The notes: generated by a model not told the origin, from the letters alone. Positions 23,261 through 34,200 are shown, counted from the stretch's first letter. The stretch is DNA of 64,000 nt from Spirodela intermedia (GCA_902729315.2 LR746268.1:7919501-7983500); one strand, 5' to 3'. Numbers and translations are program-made.

Positions 23261-23944
23261 TCACCAGTCGACGTCGCATTTGGTCCCCGAGAAGGACTTG
23301 CCGTAGGGGAGGGCCATGTTGCACTTGATCTTCATGGTGGTGCGGCTGGTTTTGAAGGAGGAGCCGAGCTTGAACCTGATCCGGCTCCTGAGGTGGAGAG
23401 TCACGTCGAAGGTGCCAGCCTGACGGTGCAACTCGAAGTCCTGCACCTCGGAGATGCTCATGTCGATGGTCGACTGGCCAGAGAAGGCCGGGTAGAGGGT
23501 GGTCGTATTCTTGTGGCCCTGGTAGAAGGCGGGGAGGGCTTTCCAGGCGAACCTCTCGCCCTCGTAGTAGGCGATCGCCTCGATCGAATCGTAGTACAGA
23601 CCGATCCTTTTGTTGGGGTTCCTGATGTCAATCACGGTGCTCAGGTTGTACCCGATGCTGCCGCGGCCGACGGCGGTGAGGTTGTACCGGAAATTGTCAT
23701 TGCCGCCGACGGTGGAGAGGTTGAACTGCGTCAGGGAGGCCGTCCTCACGTAAGCTTTGACCTCAACGGGACGCAAGACCAGCCATAGAACGAGGGCGAG
23801 GACGCCGAGCAGGATCACCAAGCCGATGAGGATCTTGAAGAAGGTGCTCAAGAGGCAGCAGAAGCAGCCCCGGGACTTTCTCTGATGCTTGGGAGGGACC
23901 GCCGGGCCGTAGTAGGCCCCCGGCAGAGGCTGCGCTTGATACAT
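23261..23944 (-). CDS. NDR1/HIN1-like protein, NHL3/NHL10 (YLS9) type
   Basis: Single-exon gene of 227 aa and a close paralogue of 20469-21131. It shows the N-terminal GAYYGPAVPPKHQRK, a Cys patch (GCFCCLL), a membrane helix at about residues 34-58 ending in LWLVLRPVEVKAYV, and the LEA2 domain with VIDIRNPNKRIGLYYDSIEA, LPAFYQGHKNTTTLYPAF and the ending GTKCDVDW. It carries an extra insertion of about ten residues before the IRNPN strand (near VGGNDNFRYNLTAVGRG), where the NLT/NLS stretch looks locally repeated. A TATAAA lies at 24063-24068, about 120 bases upstream. A plasma-membrane stress or defence role is inferred from the family. Confidence 0.9.
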   Translation of the reverse strand: MYQAQPLPGAYYGPAVPPKHQRKSRGCFCCLLSTFFKILIGLVILLGVLALVLWLVLRPVEVKAYVRTASLTQFNLSTVGGNDNFRYNLTAVGRGSIGYNLSTVIDIRNPNKRIGLYYDSIEAIAYYEGERFAWKALPAFYQGHKNTTTLYPAFSGQSTIDMSISEVQDFELHRQAGTFDVTLHLRSRIRFKLGSSFKTSRTTMKIKCNMALPYGKSFSGTKCDVDW

Positions 23945-24062
23945 TATCGTCTGAGACTGAAACTTGTCGCTTCTCGGAAGGCCCTAAAGGGAAGGCGTTG
24001 TCTTGCCTGAGAAGATGACGGAGAAGTTGAGAATGGAGATGATCAGGTTGGGGCGTGAAAGC

Positions 24063-24068
24063 TTTATA
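24063..24068 (-). promoter_or_regulatory. Probable TATA box of the NHL gene at 23261-23944
   Basis: TATAAA on the minus strand, about 120 bases before the ATG. The spacing allows a leader of roughly 90 bases. Confidence 0.5.
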
Positions 24069-24742
24069 AGGCATCGATTGCGCGTTTGGGAGGCGCACGA
24101 AACTGGGAAAATGCGGGGAGACGCCTAGTTTGAACGAGGAATACGTCAGAAGCATACTTCCTCTCGACGAGGGGTAGCTGTCTGGACTGCCGCACTCGAA
24201 ACGTCTGAGCGAGCCAGCCTTCTCTTTTTTGCATCCGTCGTCTTCACCCTTTATTTTTAGCCCACGTGCCCAGTGCTTACGAGTATCGTTGAATAATATT
24301 AATCCATGAGAAGGTTCCTGGTAGCTACCAAGTCGCCGTGAGAGGAAGGTTCCAAGACGAAGTCAATCAATCACCCGGATCTTCTCTCATGACGATCATC
24401 ATCTTCTTGGACTTTCGGAGAATGCCACATCTTCTTGGGCTTTCCACGTCAGCAGAAGCCGACCGCCATATTCGCACATCTCGTGGGTCAACGATGAGCC
24501 CATTTAAGGGGGGTAATTCACGCCATAATTTATGCTCCAGATGAGAGTCCGAGTTGAATCTGCCATGTTCTTTTTAGGCCTCTCCTTCCCCGGATAAAAC
24601 GACGACCAAGGGAGGTAAAAGTCAGCCCTTTGCGGGACGTGAGAACAGTCAGGAATCTGAGCCTCAACATCGAGATGGCATCTTCTTGGTCTTCTTCTTC
24701 TTCAGGACAGACTAGGGTATCCCCCAGGGAGTTAGCCCGAGA

Positions 24743-24853
24743 TGGGCTCGTCATTATTCGCTTCGGAAACGTCAATCGTGACGAAGAATCTATGGTTTTT
24801 GAAACGGTAGGACCTCAGAACCTACCTGTCCCGGCAATTCCTCGAGACGCGGG

Positions 24854-24894
<41 letters not shown>

Positions 24895-25620
24895 CAACAA
24901 GGTTACTGTTACACCTATCACCAATTCTCTTCCTTTTACCAGCTGCAATGATGTCGATCGATTCCTATCCTGAAGCGGAACGAACTCCTGGAACTTGTCT
25001 CTCTTCTGTCTCTTCTGTCTCTCACTCTCTCTCTCCTTCTCTCCAAGGTCCACTTCTCCCTCTACTCTCCGCCGTGGTTCTCCTTTGATCCCCTGCCTCA
25101 TACCCACAAACGGTCGAAGGAAAGCAAACCAAGCATACACGATCAGGCTATCGATTCAGAGAGGGGAGACATTAAACGGTGTTAATCAACGAGAGATCGG
25201 CGCACCATAGCAACCAGTAGCACGGAGAGAAGCACCCGACCTCTCGCCCATCGTCTCGTTAGCCCGATGGACTCGTCATTCTGTCGTTCCGGAAACATCA
25301 ACCACGACGAAGAATCTATGGCTTCTGAAACGGTAGGACCTCAGAACCTACCTCCCTCCAGGGATTCCCCGAGACGGAGAGAGAGAGATAGAGAGGGAGA
25401 GGGAGAGGGAGAGGGAGGGTCTGACTAGGTTACTGTTACACCCATCATCAATCCTCTTTCTTTTACCTCCTGCAATGATTCGATCGATTCCCAAACTTGA
25501 AGTGGAACGAACTCCTGGCACCTGTCTCTCTCTCTACGTGGTAAATGAGATATCGGTGCACCAGAGACAACCAGTAGCTCTGGGAGGAGGACCCCCCCCT
25601 TGCCCATACATACACCAGAG
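24743..25620. repeat. Imperfect tandem duplication of about 0.5 kb in an intergenic region
   Basis: A block starting gatgggctcgtcatt at 24743 recurs at 25265 (gatggactcgtcatt). Both copies continue through gaagaatctatgg, gaaacggtaggacctcagaa, a purine (GA)n run, ggttactgttacac and ggaacgaactcctgg. Copy 1 spans about 24743-25010 and copy 2 about 25265-25535. A further piece (gcaccatagcaaccagtagc at 25201, gcaccagagacaaccagtagc at 25558) shows that the original unit was about 500 bases and that copy 2 lost part of it. No coding function is evident. Confidence 0.8.
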
Positions 25621-25941
25621 ACTGTGGGCACCCACCCGACCTCACGTGAGGAGGATTTTGTATCGATTCAGAAGATATTCGACGCCTCCTGGCCGTGAAT
25701 TTGTCGAAATAAAAGATTTATCGGCGAGATGATATATTTTATAGTGTGGTGACGTAGTTTGCTAGCAATTAATTATCAGATTTAACATCGATATTATATA
25801 TTTTTATTCCTCTCTTTATTTCAGTAGAACAGACGAGTCTGGTTATGTCCTGCCCACTCCTCGTCTGAAGATGATAATGGGACGAGGAAGGAATGAGGCC
25901 AGCTCCACCGCCGCCGGAAAGTCTACGTTCTCAGTCCTCCG

Positions 25942-26571
25942 TCAGACGTCGACGCTGCAGGTGGAGATCTGCTGGAAGCGGATGGTCGGCGAGTGGCCGC
26001 CGTTGAACGTGAGGACGGCGGGACAGACAACGAAGATGTGGTAACCACCGGAAGTCCAGCTGCCGACCTTCCACCGGAGACGGCCATTGACCTTGACGTT
26101 CAGCAGGAGGAGACCGGAGCTCTTGTCCTGGCCCAGTGACGTGGACACGTAGGGCGCGATGGGGACGTTCATGCCGTAGAGGAAGGGCGACCAGACGACG
26201 ACGTCGTGGTGGCCCTGGTATGTCGGGGGGATGGCGGTGGGGAAGGTGATCTGCTGGGACCTGTAGGCGGCGAAGGCGTCGAGCTTGTCGTAGTAGACGC
26301 CCACGCGGTCATTGGGGTTTCGGGTGGAGAGGGTGATCTGGAGGGTCACCGTGAGCATGGCGGCGGCACCGCCGGAGATGTTGAAGGTGGTGACGGCGGC
26401 GTCCTGCAGGTAGAACTTGGGCTTTGCCGGCCGGAGGACCAGCCAGATGATCAGGATGGCGAAGACAACGAGGAGGATGAAGCCCGCGACGAAGATGAAG
26501 ACTCGCCGGAACATCTTATTCTTCCCGTGGTGGCCGTGGTGGCCGTGGTCCTCGCCGTCCTTGATGGACAT
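25942..26571 (-). CDS. NDR1/HIN1-like protein with His-rich N-terminus
   Basis: Single-exon gene of 209 aa from the ATG at 26571. The frame is open further upstream, but that part is Pro-rich, unlike family N-termini, and spans the probable TATA region near 26662-26667, so I take the inner start MSIKDGEDHGHHGHHGK. A membrane helix spans about residues 22-48 and ends in IIWLVLRPAKPKFYL. The LEA2 domain has TTFNISGG, STRNPNDRVGVYYDKLDA and PPTYQGHHDVVVWSP. The C-terminus ends CSVDV. This matches the NHL branch with a short, charged, His-rich cytosolic tail. A plasma-membrane location is inferred. Confidence 0.85.
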   Translation of the reverse strand: MSIKDGEDHGHHGHHGKNKMFRRVFIFVAGFILLVVFAILIIWLVLRPAKPKFYLQDAAVTTFNISGGAAAMLTVTLQITLSTRNPNDRVGVYYDKLDAFAAYRSQQITFPTAIPPTYQGHHDVVVWSPFLYGMNVPIAPYVSTSLGQDKSSGLLLLNVKVNGRLRWKVGSWTSGGYHIFVVCPAVLTFNGGHSPTIRFQQISTCSVDV

Positions 26572-26572
26572 G

Positions 26573-29215
26573 GTCTTGCCGGAGTTAGCAGGCGAAGGAA
26601 GGATAAAGGGAAGGGGGGGCGGGGGGTTGTTTTTGGCGGCCGGAGGAGTAAGAATGGTGGTCTTATAGTTTACCAGTCGATGCTGCGGTATACTGTCTCG
26701 CGAGTCAATCTTGTAAATGCGATCGGAGTGATCCGGGCCGTTCAACCGATATTTGCACTTCCACGAACCACCCTGGCAGTGCCGCTACCATCCCTTGCCC
26801 GTCTGATCGCCCTCAAATGGGCCCACTCAGGCGCACGAAACTTTTAAAAAAAGGATCACTAGTCAACGGCCCATTATTTTAATGGGCCCCCACTAATTAA
26901 GCCCCACAGACCCATTAAGAAGTAATTGACCACAGTAGGCCGCCGCAGTATGTGGATCTTAGCGAGAGAGAGAGAGATGGAGCCATGGATATCCCTATCC
27001 TTCAGGTGGGATGCAGCATCCGGTCGAAGGGGCCCCCGGAGAAGGAGAGAGAAAGGGGAGAGAGAAAGGGTAGAGCGAGAGAGAGAGCCATCTACGGTAA
27101 GGATATCCCTAGCCTTCATGTGGGATGCAGCATCTGGAGGCAGGGACCCAGAGAAGGGGAGGGCTCTACCATGAAGCTGGGGAAACCCTGTTGGGTAGGT
27201 ACTAATGAGCCTGGGGATCTTCCTGTCAAGAGCACGAGGTTAGAGGAGGAGAGGAGATATGCACCAAAAGCAGAAAGTGCGGAGGGTCCCAGAGCTCACT
27301 TCAAAGATGGAGATGTTCCCAGCTGCAAGGAACCAGAGGGGAGAAGGGAGGAGGAAAAGAACAGGAATAAAGCAAGAGAAAGAGCCTCCCCTCCCAGGTG
27401 GGTTCTCCCCCAGAAAGGTCCCACGGACTGGTTCTAGCTGTCAGTCGCGGCAGCTCTGGGGAGGTGGGAGAGAATACGAGAGGCATGAGAAAAATGAGGT
27501 CTTCTTATTCAACTTCGACGCATGACATGATAGTAATGCTTTGATGCGGTGTCATGTGAAAACTTCCTCATGAATCTAGGGTTTGGTGAAAGAATCTCAC
27601 AGAATTGAAAAGGAATGCTCCCCGTGGAAATTCTTCTGGTCTCTGCAAGTTTCAGACAAGACTCTGCAAATTCCAAACTTATATCAAACAGAACGCTGAA
27701 ATTTCAATGATCCATAAATGATGGCTATAAATGCGTAGAACCCAGACTCTGATCGAGTTCTTTCTCATTTTGATTCAAATGCAGAAACCTAAAGTCAAGA
27801 TCAAAGGTGAAATTTTGATTATTAGATAAAATTGTTGTTGCATAAGTGCTCAGTTCTATACATTTTCGCAGATTTTACTCAATACTGATTTCATGCATAT
27901 TGGATGTAGATGCTAGACGCATCTATTTTTCTCTACAAGCTCATCAAAAGCTTGTAGAGAATTATTTTAAAGCAGGTGATGTCATCAGAGTATCAGGTTC
28001 ACATAATTTTTGGTTAGATTTATCCCTTTTTGGACTGCAAGAAAGTCTCACTGAATCATGCTCTGATGATCTTCTAAACATTGGGAAAGGGAGAGGAGAG
28101 AGGATACAGAGGAGCTCTCCGAAGAAAGATGTGGAGTATATCCACCATGGGACAGGGTAACCTTGCCTAAGCTTACTCTTAGATTGCTAGAACATAAACC
28201 CATATGGAGATCACACGTCCTAGAACTTCAGAGCTTCTGAATGTTCATCCTTCTCAACTGTAGAGACATCTAAAGAGATGCAACGAAGGGAACATGTTCT
28301 AATCATGTAACTTATGAGCAGATGGCAACAATGTCCGTTGTATTCTTCACAGCGCATGCTTCCATGACTTCTAAGATGCAAATAATCAAACCCAAACAAA
28401 AGATGTATGAAATCAAGCGCTGCTTGTTTTCATAGCCACTAACATGAACAGCATCTATAAAAAGGATCACGAGCAAAGCGCCGTCATGAAGCAACCTGGT
28501 GCATAAACTCCATCTCGAGATATTGCATCAGTAATCATCATCATCGTTCCACTGAAATGTTTGGTGCCTTTGCAATGTTCATCTCGACAAAGTGTTGAAT
28601 TAGCACAAACAAACCAAGAAAAAATGCACCGATCAGTTCCATGAAGATATTGACAGCTGATGGCACGTTTCTGGTCCATGAACTGAAACAATATCGCATA
28701 GGTAATATTGGTCAAAAATGTTCAAACCACCAAGACACTAAAGTAACTACAGATCATGGGTTCTGGAGTGTTTCAAGTAAGCGAATCGTCTTACAGCATC
28801 CATGAATGCAAGAAAGACTTCATATTCTACCCATGATGACAGGAAAGTCATTAGCAAGATGAAGAGCTATGAACATATGACAGTTGTTGGAACAAGTCGA
28901 GCGCATTTATTAAATTGAGGAAATCGAGACTAAGTTACAAATGAAAATTTCACTAGTAACCATTTGAATCAATGAATGTACTTCCCCACGGCCAGAAACT
29001 GGAGTAAATTGGTGAATCTGAAACCATTTGCATCCACTCAGTATCCGCCATTAGGAACAGGAAGAGAATTATTCTGCTTCACACTGTGACCGAACACAGT
29101 CGAAGAGCTACAACCGACAACATCGCCCCCAGACAAGCCTCTACTTCAATATTCCGACGAAAATGAGGAGAAGGAAGGCTGCGGGGAAGAGGAAACGAAG
29201 AACAGCTCCAAACAC
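26573..29215. other. Intergenic region, no confident gene
   Basis: A short direct repeat (ggatatccct, then gtgggatgcagcatc) occurs at about 26987-27021 and 27101-27135, each next to purine-rich (GA)n runs. From 27500 the sequence is AT-rich. Short open frames at 27846-28160 (plus), 28312-28494 and 28467-28715 (minus) show no recognised motifs. One small hydrophobic frame at 28541-28699 is listed separately. Confidence 0.5.
28541..28699 (-). other. Small hydrophobic open frame, possible exon
   Basis: A 52-codon frame from the ATG at 28697-28699 to a TGA encodes a protein-like stretch with a clear membrane helix (VNIFMELIGAFFLGLFVLIQ) and a charged C-terminus (VEMNIAKAPNISVER). An acceptor-like tttcag lies inside its 5' part, and an open, exon-like stretch (about 28790-28860, ending at a gtaag) lies upstream on the same strand. 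The phases do not join in the simplest model. I do not recognise the family; it may be a decayed gene or chance. Confidence 0.2.
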
Positions 29216-29986
29216 TCAGAGATACACATGGCACGGTTGTGGCGGACCCACTAGAGACCCAACGGCGGCGGTGGCATTGGACAATCTGATGCTGACGTTG
29301 TCACAGAATACTCTCAGTAGGTGCTTCCTCGTCGTCCACGTCCCTGACCTAAACCTAACCCATGATACGAACGTCGCACGGAAAACGACGACCCCGCCAT
29401 TGGATGATCTGCTCCTGGCAATGCCGTCGCAGGCATTAGCTTCCAGGTACTTGGCGACTGACTCAAAACTGGCTGGCACCACCGTGGAGTTCTCCTTCTC
29501 CAGGTAGAAGGGCGCCAAGGACGTCTCCGAAAGAGTTTCCGACTGGTAGAGGACGCGCGCCTCGATCTTGTCGTAGAGGATCCCCATCTTCCTGTTAGGG
29601 TTGCGAACCGAAATGCTCAGGTTGAATTTCGCCGAGAACTGCTGGCCACCAGAAACGTTGAAGGAGGACACCGACGCGGAGGAGATTGCGAAAAGGGGCA
29701 GGTTCGGACGGAGGACCAGCCAGAGGACTAATGTAGCAAATCCAAAGGCTAGGAAGACAACAATGGAGATGATGATCAGGCGGCGGACGAAGAGACTGCC
29801 GCCGTTGCCTCCATATGCAGCTGAGGGGGCGTAGTACGGGCCGGAGGGTGGCCGCGGCGGGGGAAAGTACAGAGGGGGCGGGTAGGGATAGGGTTGCCCT
29901 AGAGGTTGTGCCCCGGCCTGGGTGTAGATCGGCGGCACCGCCGCCGTGGGGTAGCCCGTCACCACGGGTTTACGCTCATTTTCCAT
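29216..29986 (-). CDS. NDR1/HIN1-like protein with long Pro/Tyr-rich N-terminus
   Basis: Single-exon gene of 256 aa, the longest intact member of the array. The cytosolic N-terminus (about residues 1-65) is rich in Pro, Tyr and Gly (GQPYPYPPPLYFPPPRPP). A membrane helix at about residues 70-92 ends in LVLWLVLRPNLPLF. The LEA2 domain follows with SVSSFNVSGG, ISVRNPNRKMGILYDKIEA and a Cys near the end (PPQPCHVYL). NHL proteins with proline-rich tails are common in plants; tail function is not established. A (GA)n run starts about 60 bases upstream of the ATG, probably in the leader or core promoter. Confidence 0.85.
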   Translation of the reverse strand: MENERKPVVTGYPTAAVPPIYTQAGAQPLGQPYPYPPPLYFPPPRPPSGPYYAPSAAYGGNGGSLFVRRLIIISIVVFLAFGFATLVLWLVLRPNLPLFAISSASVSSFNVSGGQQFSAKFNLSISVRNPNRKMGILYDKIEARVLYQSETLSETSLAPFYLEKENSTVVPASFESVAKYLEANACDGIARSRSSNGGVVVFRATFVSWVRFRSGTWTTRKHLLRVFCDNVSIRLSNATAAVGSLVGPPQPCHVYL

Positions 29987-30045
29987 TGCCGGAGGGTATA
30001 GATCTCACAACCGCGATTGGCACTCGGAATTGAGAGCGAGCGAGC

Positions 30046-30066
30046 GAGAGAGAGAGAGAGAGAGAG
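30046..30066 (+). repeat. (GA)n run next to the NHL start at 29986
   Basis: A GA run followed by further interrupted GA up to 30078, 60-90 bases upstream of the ATG on the minus strand. There it reads as (TC)n, the type of sequence found in many plant core promoters and bound by BPC/GAGA factors. Confidence 0.8.
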
Positions 30067-30476
30067 TGAGAGAGAGAAGGGAAGCTGCAATGGGGAAATG
30101 CGGGGGCCACACTGCGTGAGGAAGACGTAGGATCGGTAGGGATTCTCCGGCCGATGAAGAGTTCTCGCTGTAACCGGCGGCGGGGAAGCCGATCCGGCTG
30201 GCCCTCCCTTCTTCTGGTTGGGGAAAGGATGCGCAGAAGCCTAACGGTCGGCACGTTTCGAAGCTCCCATCCTCCGGTTACTTTTTAAAGAAGGCCATCC
30301 TGTACTCCCTTCCTACAAAGGGATAAAAAAAACCCCCCCCCAAAGATTCGAAATTATCAGAAACCCCAAACTGAAACGCTCGACCCGTTAGTCTTTCCGA
30401 GGAGCCCCGGCACAGTTTTTAATGCTAATAATAGTATGAAAGTAATGCAAATTATGAAAAGACCGAAAATGCCTTA

Positions 30477-30482
30477 CACGTG
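30477..30482. promoter_or_regulatory. G-box CACGTG
   Basis: Palindromic CACGTG in the context ttaCACGTGgat, about 790 bases upstream of the PRR start. G-boxes bind bZIP and bHLH (PIF-type) factors and are common in clock-gene promoters. A single hexamer is weak evidence. Confidence 0.4.
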
Positions 30483-30784
30483 GATAGATGAACGACCGCC
30501 ACGTTCTGAGGCTGGCCTGGACCCTTATCCGAAACGAACAACAGTGCGAGATACCCAAGTCCCAGACGTGCCTGTCGTGTGGAGGAGAGATAGACACTTG
30601 GCGGTCGCTCATTCGAAGCTGGCGACATTGCCCACTGCTGACAAGGGCCCACCCCCCCATCCGGCGACAATAAAAATAGATTTATTGTCGTCGAAATGGC
30701 GGAATGCAGTAGGCATGAGGGGGGGGCGGGCAGGATATTTATTGCGGCGATGGCAGAAAAGTATTATTTTTATTATTTTGTCCA

Positions 30785-30793
30785 GGATATTTT
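30785..30793 (-). promoter_or_regulatory. Evening-element-like site
   Basis: On the minus strand AAAATATCC, one base off the evening element, about 480 bases upstream of the PRR ATG. Confidence 0.3.
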
Positions 30794-31029
30794 CCGGAAG
30801 AGAGGCGCGGGAGAGTCTCTCTCCTCGCCCCCATTTTTGTTGGGGTTTTTTTTTAAAAAAAGATCTGATCTGACGGCGGCGGGTATCTGTGGCTGAAGCC
30901 GTGCCCGCGTCGCCCTTTTGGCGGGCCGCCGCTGGGCCCGGGCGGGCGATGGAGGGTACGTGGCCCCGCTGGGGGGGGCTTTTGATTTCCGATTCCCTCC
31001 TCCGACCCAGATGACGTGTCGACCAGGGG

Positions 31030-31038
31030 AGATATTTT
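31030..31038 (-). promoter_or_regulatory. Evening element AAAATATCT upstream of the PRR gene
   Basis: The minus strand reads AAAATATCT exactly, 235 bases before the PRR start codon. This motif is bound by the MYB clock factors CCA1/LHY and RVE and is well established in PRR5/PRR9/TOC1 promoters, so its position here supports clock control. Confidence 0.6.
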
Positions 31039-31273
31039 CAGCCCAGTCGGTGGCCACAGATTTGAGCGCTACCCGTCGCCGTCGTCGTCTTCGTCTTCTT
31101 TTCTGCCCCCCCGCTCCCTCTTCCTCCTGCTTCCCCCTTTCTGGGTTCTCTCTCCGATCTGCGCCGGCTAGCGGTCTCTTTCGCCATCGGCTCCGCCCCC
31201 GTCCGTTGCCGGATTTTGCTTTTCCTTTCTCGGATTCCCGTTGGATTGTCTGCTGTGGCAATTTAGCTGTTAG

Positions 31274-34200
31274 ATGGAGGGGGAAGGGGAGGGAGAGAGG
31301 GAAAGAGAGGCGGACGCCGGCGGAGCAGGGGCGGGGCCGTCGTCCCTCGCGACTGGGCCGGCGAAGGGGAGCATGGGGCGGGAGGGTGGTGCCCCCGCGC
31401 AGGGGCGCCGGGGTGCGCTTCCTGATGCGGTGGCGAGCTCGCTGCAGCAGCGGCGGGTGATACGGTGGGAACGGTTCTTGCCGAGGAGATCGCTGAGGGT
31501 ACTCCTCGTGGAGCCGGACGACTCAACCCGCCACATCGTCACCGCTCTGCTCCGTAAATGCAGTTACCACGGTAATAAATTTTTCTCCCCCCCTCTCTTA
31601 GCATGGTTCACTTGTCTTGCTGTCGGCCGTAGCTCTCCCTTTGATCACGCTCCAAACTTAGTATTAGGAATCCGTCGATGAAATATCTCGGACGATTCAA
31701 AATCAACAGATGTACTAGTACTTGTCGATTCGTCTCTCTTGAATTTTTTGCAAGGGAACAATCTGAGTAGACTAATGGTTATATAATTTTTGTAAAGCTA
31801 TTTTTCGCATAAGAATGCAACAATTTTCATGCTTCCACTGAAGATGGCTCGGGAATAAATTTTATTTTTGAAGTAGAAAGTAGAAAAATTATGATGACTT
31901 GTGCAAGTGAAAGTGTCGGCCATTTCTTGGAATAACAGCTACCTCAACTGTCTCTGGTTTCTGTAGGGTGTGGCCTCACTATTGATGCCTTCTGCTTTCA
32001 GCATTTAATAATGCCACAGGAAAAGAGTTTAAAATAGGGAAGGTGTGAAAATGTAATTCTCTGCCTTCATAGGGGGTAATAATGGAAGTTTGTTAGATAA
32101 ATGCCAATGAGAACGTGATGTCACATGAATAACTGTTTCATTCGTTGAAGATTTTTGATTTTAGGAAAGGGATGCTGGAGTCGAGTCTTGGAACAGTCAC
32201 GTGCTTGATGATAACTATTTGAAACTAAGATATAAGGGGAGGAGAGTCATACATGGATATATACAGATTTTTCACATATATAAAGGGAAATAGAAACAGA
32301 ATAAAATAGTTTCCATTACCCTAGATTAATGCAGAAGGCAGTTATCAGGTTCCAGAAAATGTCCATGCATATTCTTGGCTACTATGAAGATTGTGTCATA
32401 CTTTTATCAATCTGCCCAATGTACAAGATGGTGGGATGGTGCTTATTTACATTTTAAACATTGTTTCTCTGAAATAGTTTCATAATGGTTCAAAAGTCAT
32501 ATCACTCGGTATTTGATTGGCTTGTCCACAAAACTTCCTGCCTGAACAGTAAGGTCCAAAAATTTATCAAGTTGCTTCCCGTCATATTTGTATGTGTCTT
32601 CACACATCAGAATGCCATTTTTTTAGTTATGCTAATTATTCGTTATAAGATGGTTCCATCTTGTCTTTCAAAAAAATCACTTCTTGTCTCATGTTTATAT
32701 GTTTCAATGTGTACGTCATGCAGTAGCTGCTGTTGCTGATGGGATCAAAGCTTGGGACGTTGTGAAGGAGAAAAACTACAATTTTGATCTCATTTTGTGT
32801 GAAGTAGATGTGCCTTCTATCTCTGGCATTAGTCTACTCAGCAAGATAATGGGAAACGAATTCTTTAGAAACATTCCAGTAATCAGTAAGTGAATTTAAT
32901 AAAGCCATTGCGTTTTTCTTCAATTTCTTTATGGGTTGGTATTTTCTGACACTTCTCTTTTGAACAGTGATGTCTTCACATGATTCGGTCAGTGTTGTAT
33001 TCAAATGCATGCAGAAAGGTGCTGTTGATTTTCTTGTGAAACCAGTCAGGAAGAATGAACTGAGAAACCTATGGCAACATGTCTGGAGGAGGCACCGTGT
33101 ATGATTCTCGCCGTTAGATTATTTCTTTGTTTCTTGATAGCAATAGTTTTTTTTCTAGAATCCTATGACAAGGAGTAAGACCGCCAATAATTTTCTTAAT
33201 GCAGTCAATTCGCCATACCAATGAACCTGAAAACATGCCTAACAACCGGTCAGTATCAGAAAACATGTCTGACAATAATGCTGCTAGCAATGATGTAAGT
33301 GCAAATGCTATAAAAAGTCCAAGGATTATTCAAAGCTGTGATGATGATGATAATCAGGTAACCGTCCAATTCTCATGGTTTCCCACGCGTTCATCTTTTA
33401 AATGTTTTCCCCTTTATTTATTTTTATCAGAGAGAGAATACAACCTCTAGGGATTTTGTGTTCTTTATTATTTTCTTCATTCGATAAAATTTTCAGTTCA
33501 ACTGAGCTTTTGTATTACAATGAAAATTGAATATAGTAGGGTCATGAAGTCCGGTCAACCGAAATCTGAGTTGCTTCAGCTTAGTTTTCTCTTGAGAACC
33601 TGCAGAGCAATATCTTTACCCGTAATAATTTCTACCGGGTACTTTTTTAAAATGACGTTCTTCCCATGTTTGTCACACGTGCAGAGCTCAGGCAACAAAC
33701 CTCTAACGCAGATTGGAAGTACAGAAAAACAGGGGGCATTTCGCGTTGAAGACAGGAAGTCATCCAGGGTAACTAAGTCACAATCACGGCAAGCTGGTGA
33801 TGAAGCGACATCCATGGCCAATGAATCTAAGATGCACGATAGTTGCAAATTAAGTGGTAATCATTTTGTATTTTTTGATGAACATTGGGGCAGAATATTG
33901 ACAACAATATCATAAAATTCTCCTAAGTTTTCCTTTGTAGATAACGTGTTGGGAATTCAAGTGGGAGCTATTATGTCTATCCAAGAGAACAATATATCTC
34001 AGAATGTTCAGGAACAGACTGACATTTCTGATGAACCAATATGCAGAGGAAAAGAGTTGGATTATGTCAGAGAAACTGACTGTGTAGATGCCGATCGTAG
34101 ACCATTTCATCAAGATGTTGTGCTACTCAAATCTCAAGAGAGGATTATTAACTTCATTGGGCTGGTCAACAATGAGCGATGCGATAGTAAAGGGGAGAAA

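Larger units (their letters stand above)
30080..31273. promoter_or_regulatory. Shared upstream region between NHL gene (minus) and PRR gene (plus)
   Basis: About 1.2 kb between two divergent genes. The PRR-proximal 400 bases are GC-rich and contain an evening element. Further up are a G-box and an evening-element-like site. No other gene is supported; the minus open frame at 30773-31261 is Arg-rich low-complexity sequence. Confidence 0.5.

Noticed and set aside
26572-26745. N-terminal extension of the NHL gene at 25942-26571
   Set aside because: The extension is Pro-rich, unlike family tails, and overlaps the probable TATA region; the inner ATG gives a normal NHL start.
30773-31261. Minus-strand frame of 162 codons upstream of PRR
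   Set aside because: It is a low-complexity Arg/Gly-rich translation lying on the PRR leader and promoter, without motifs.
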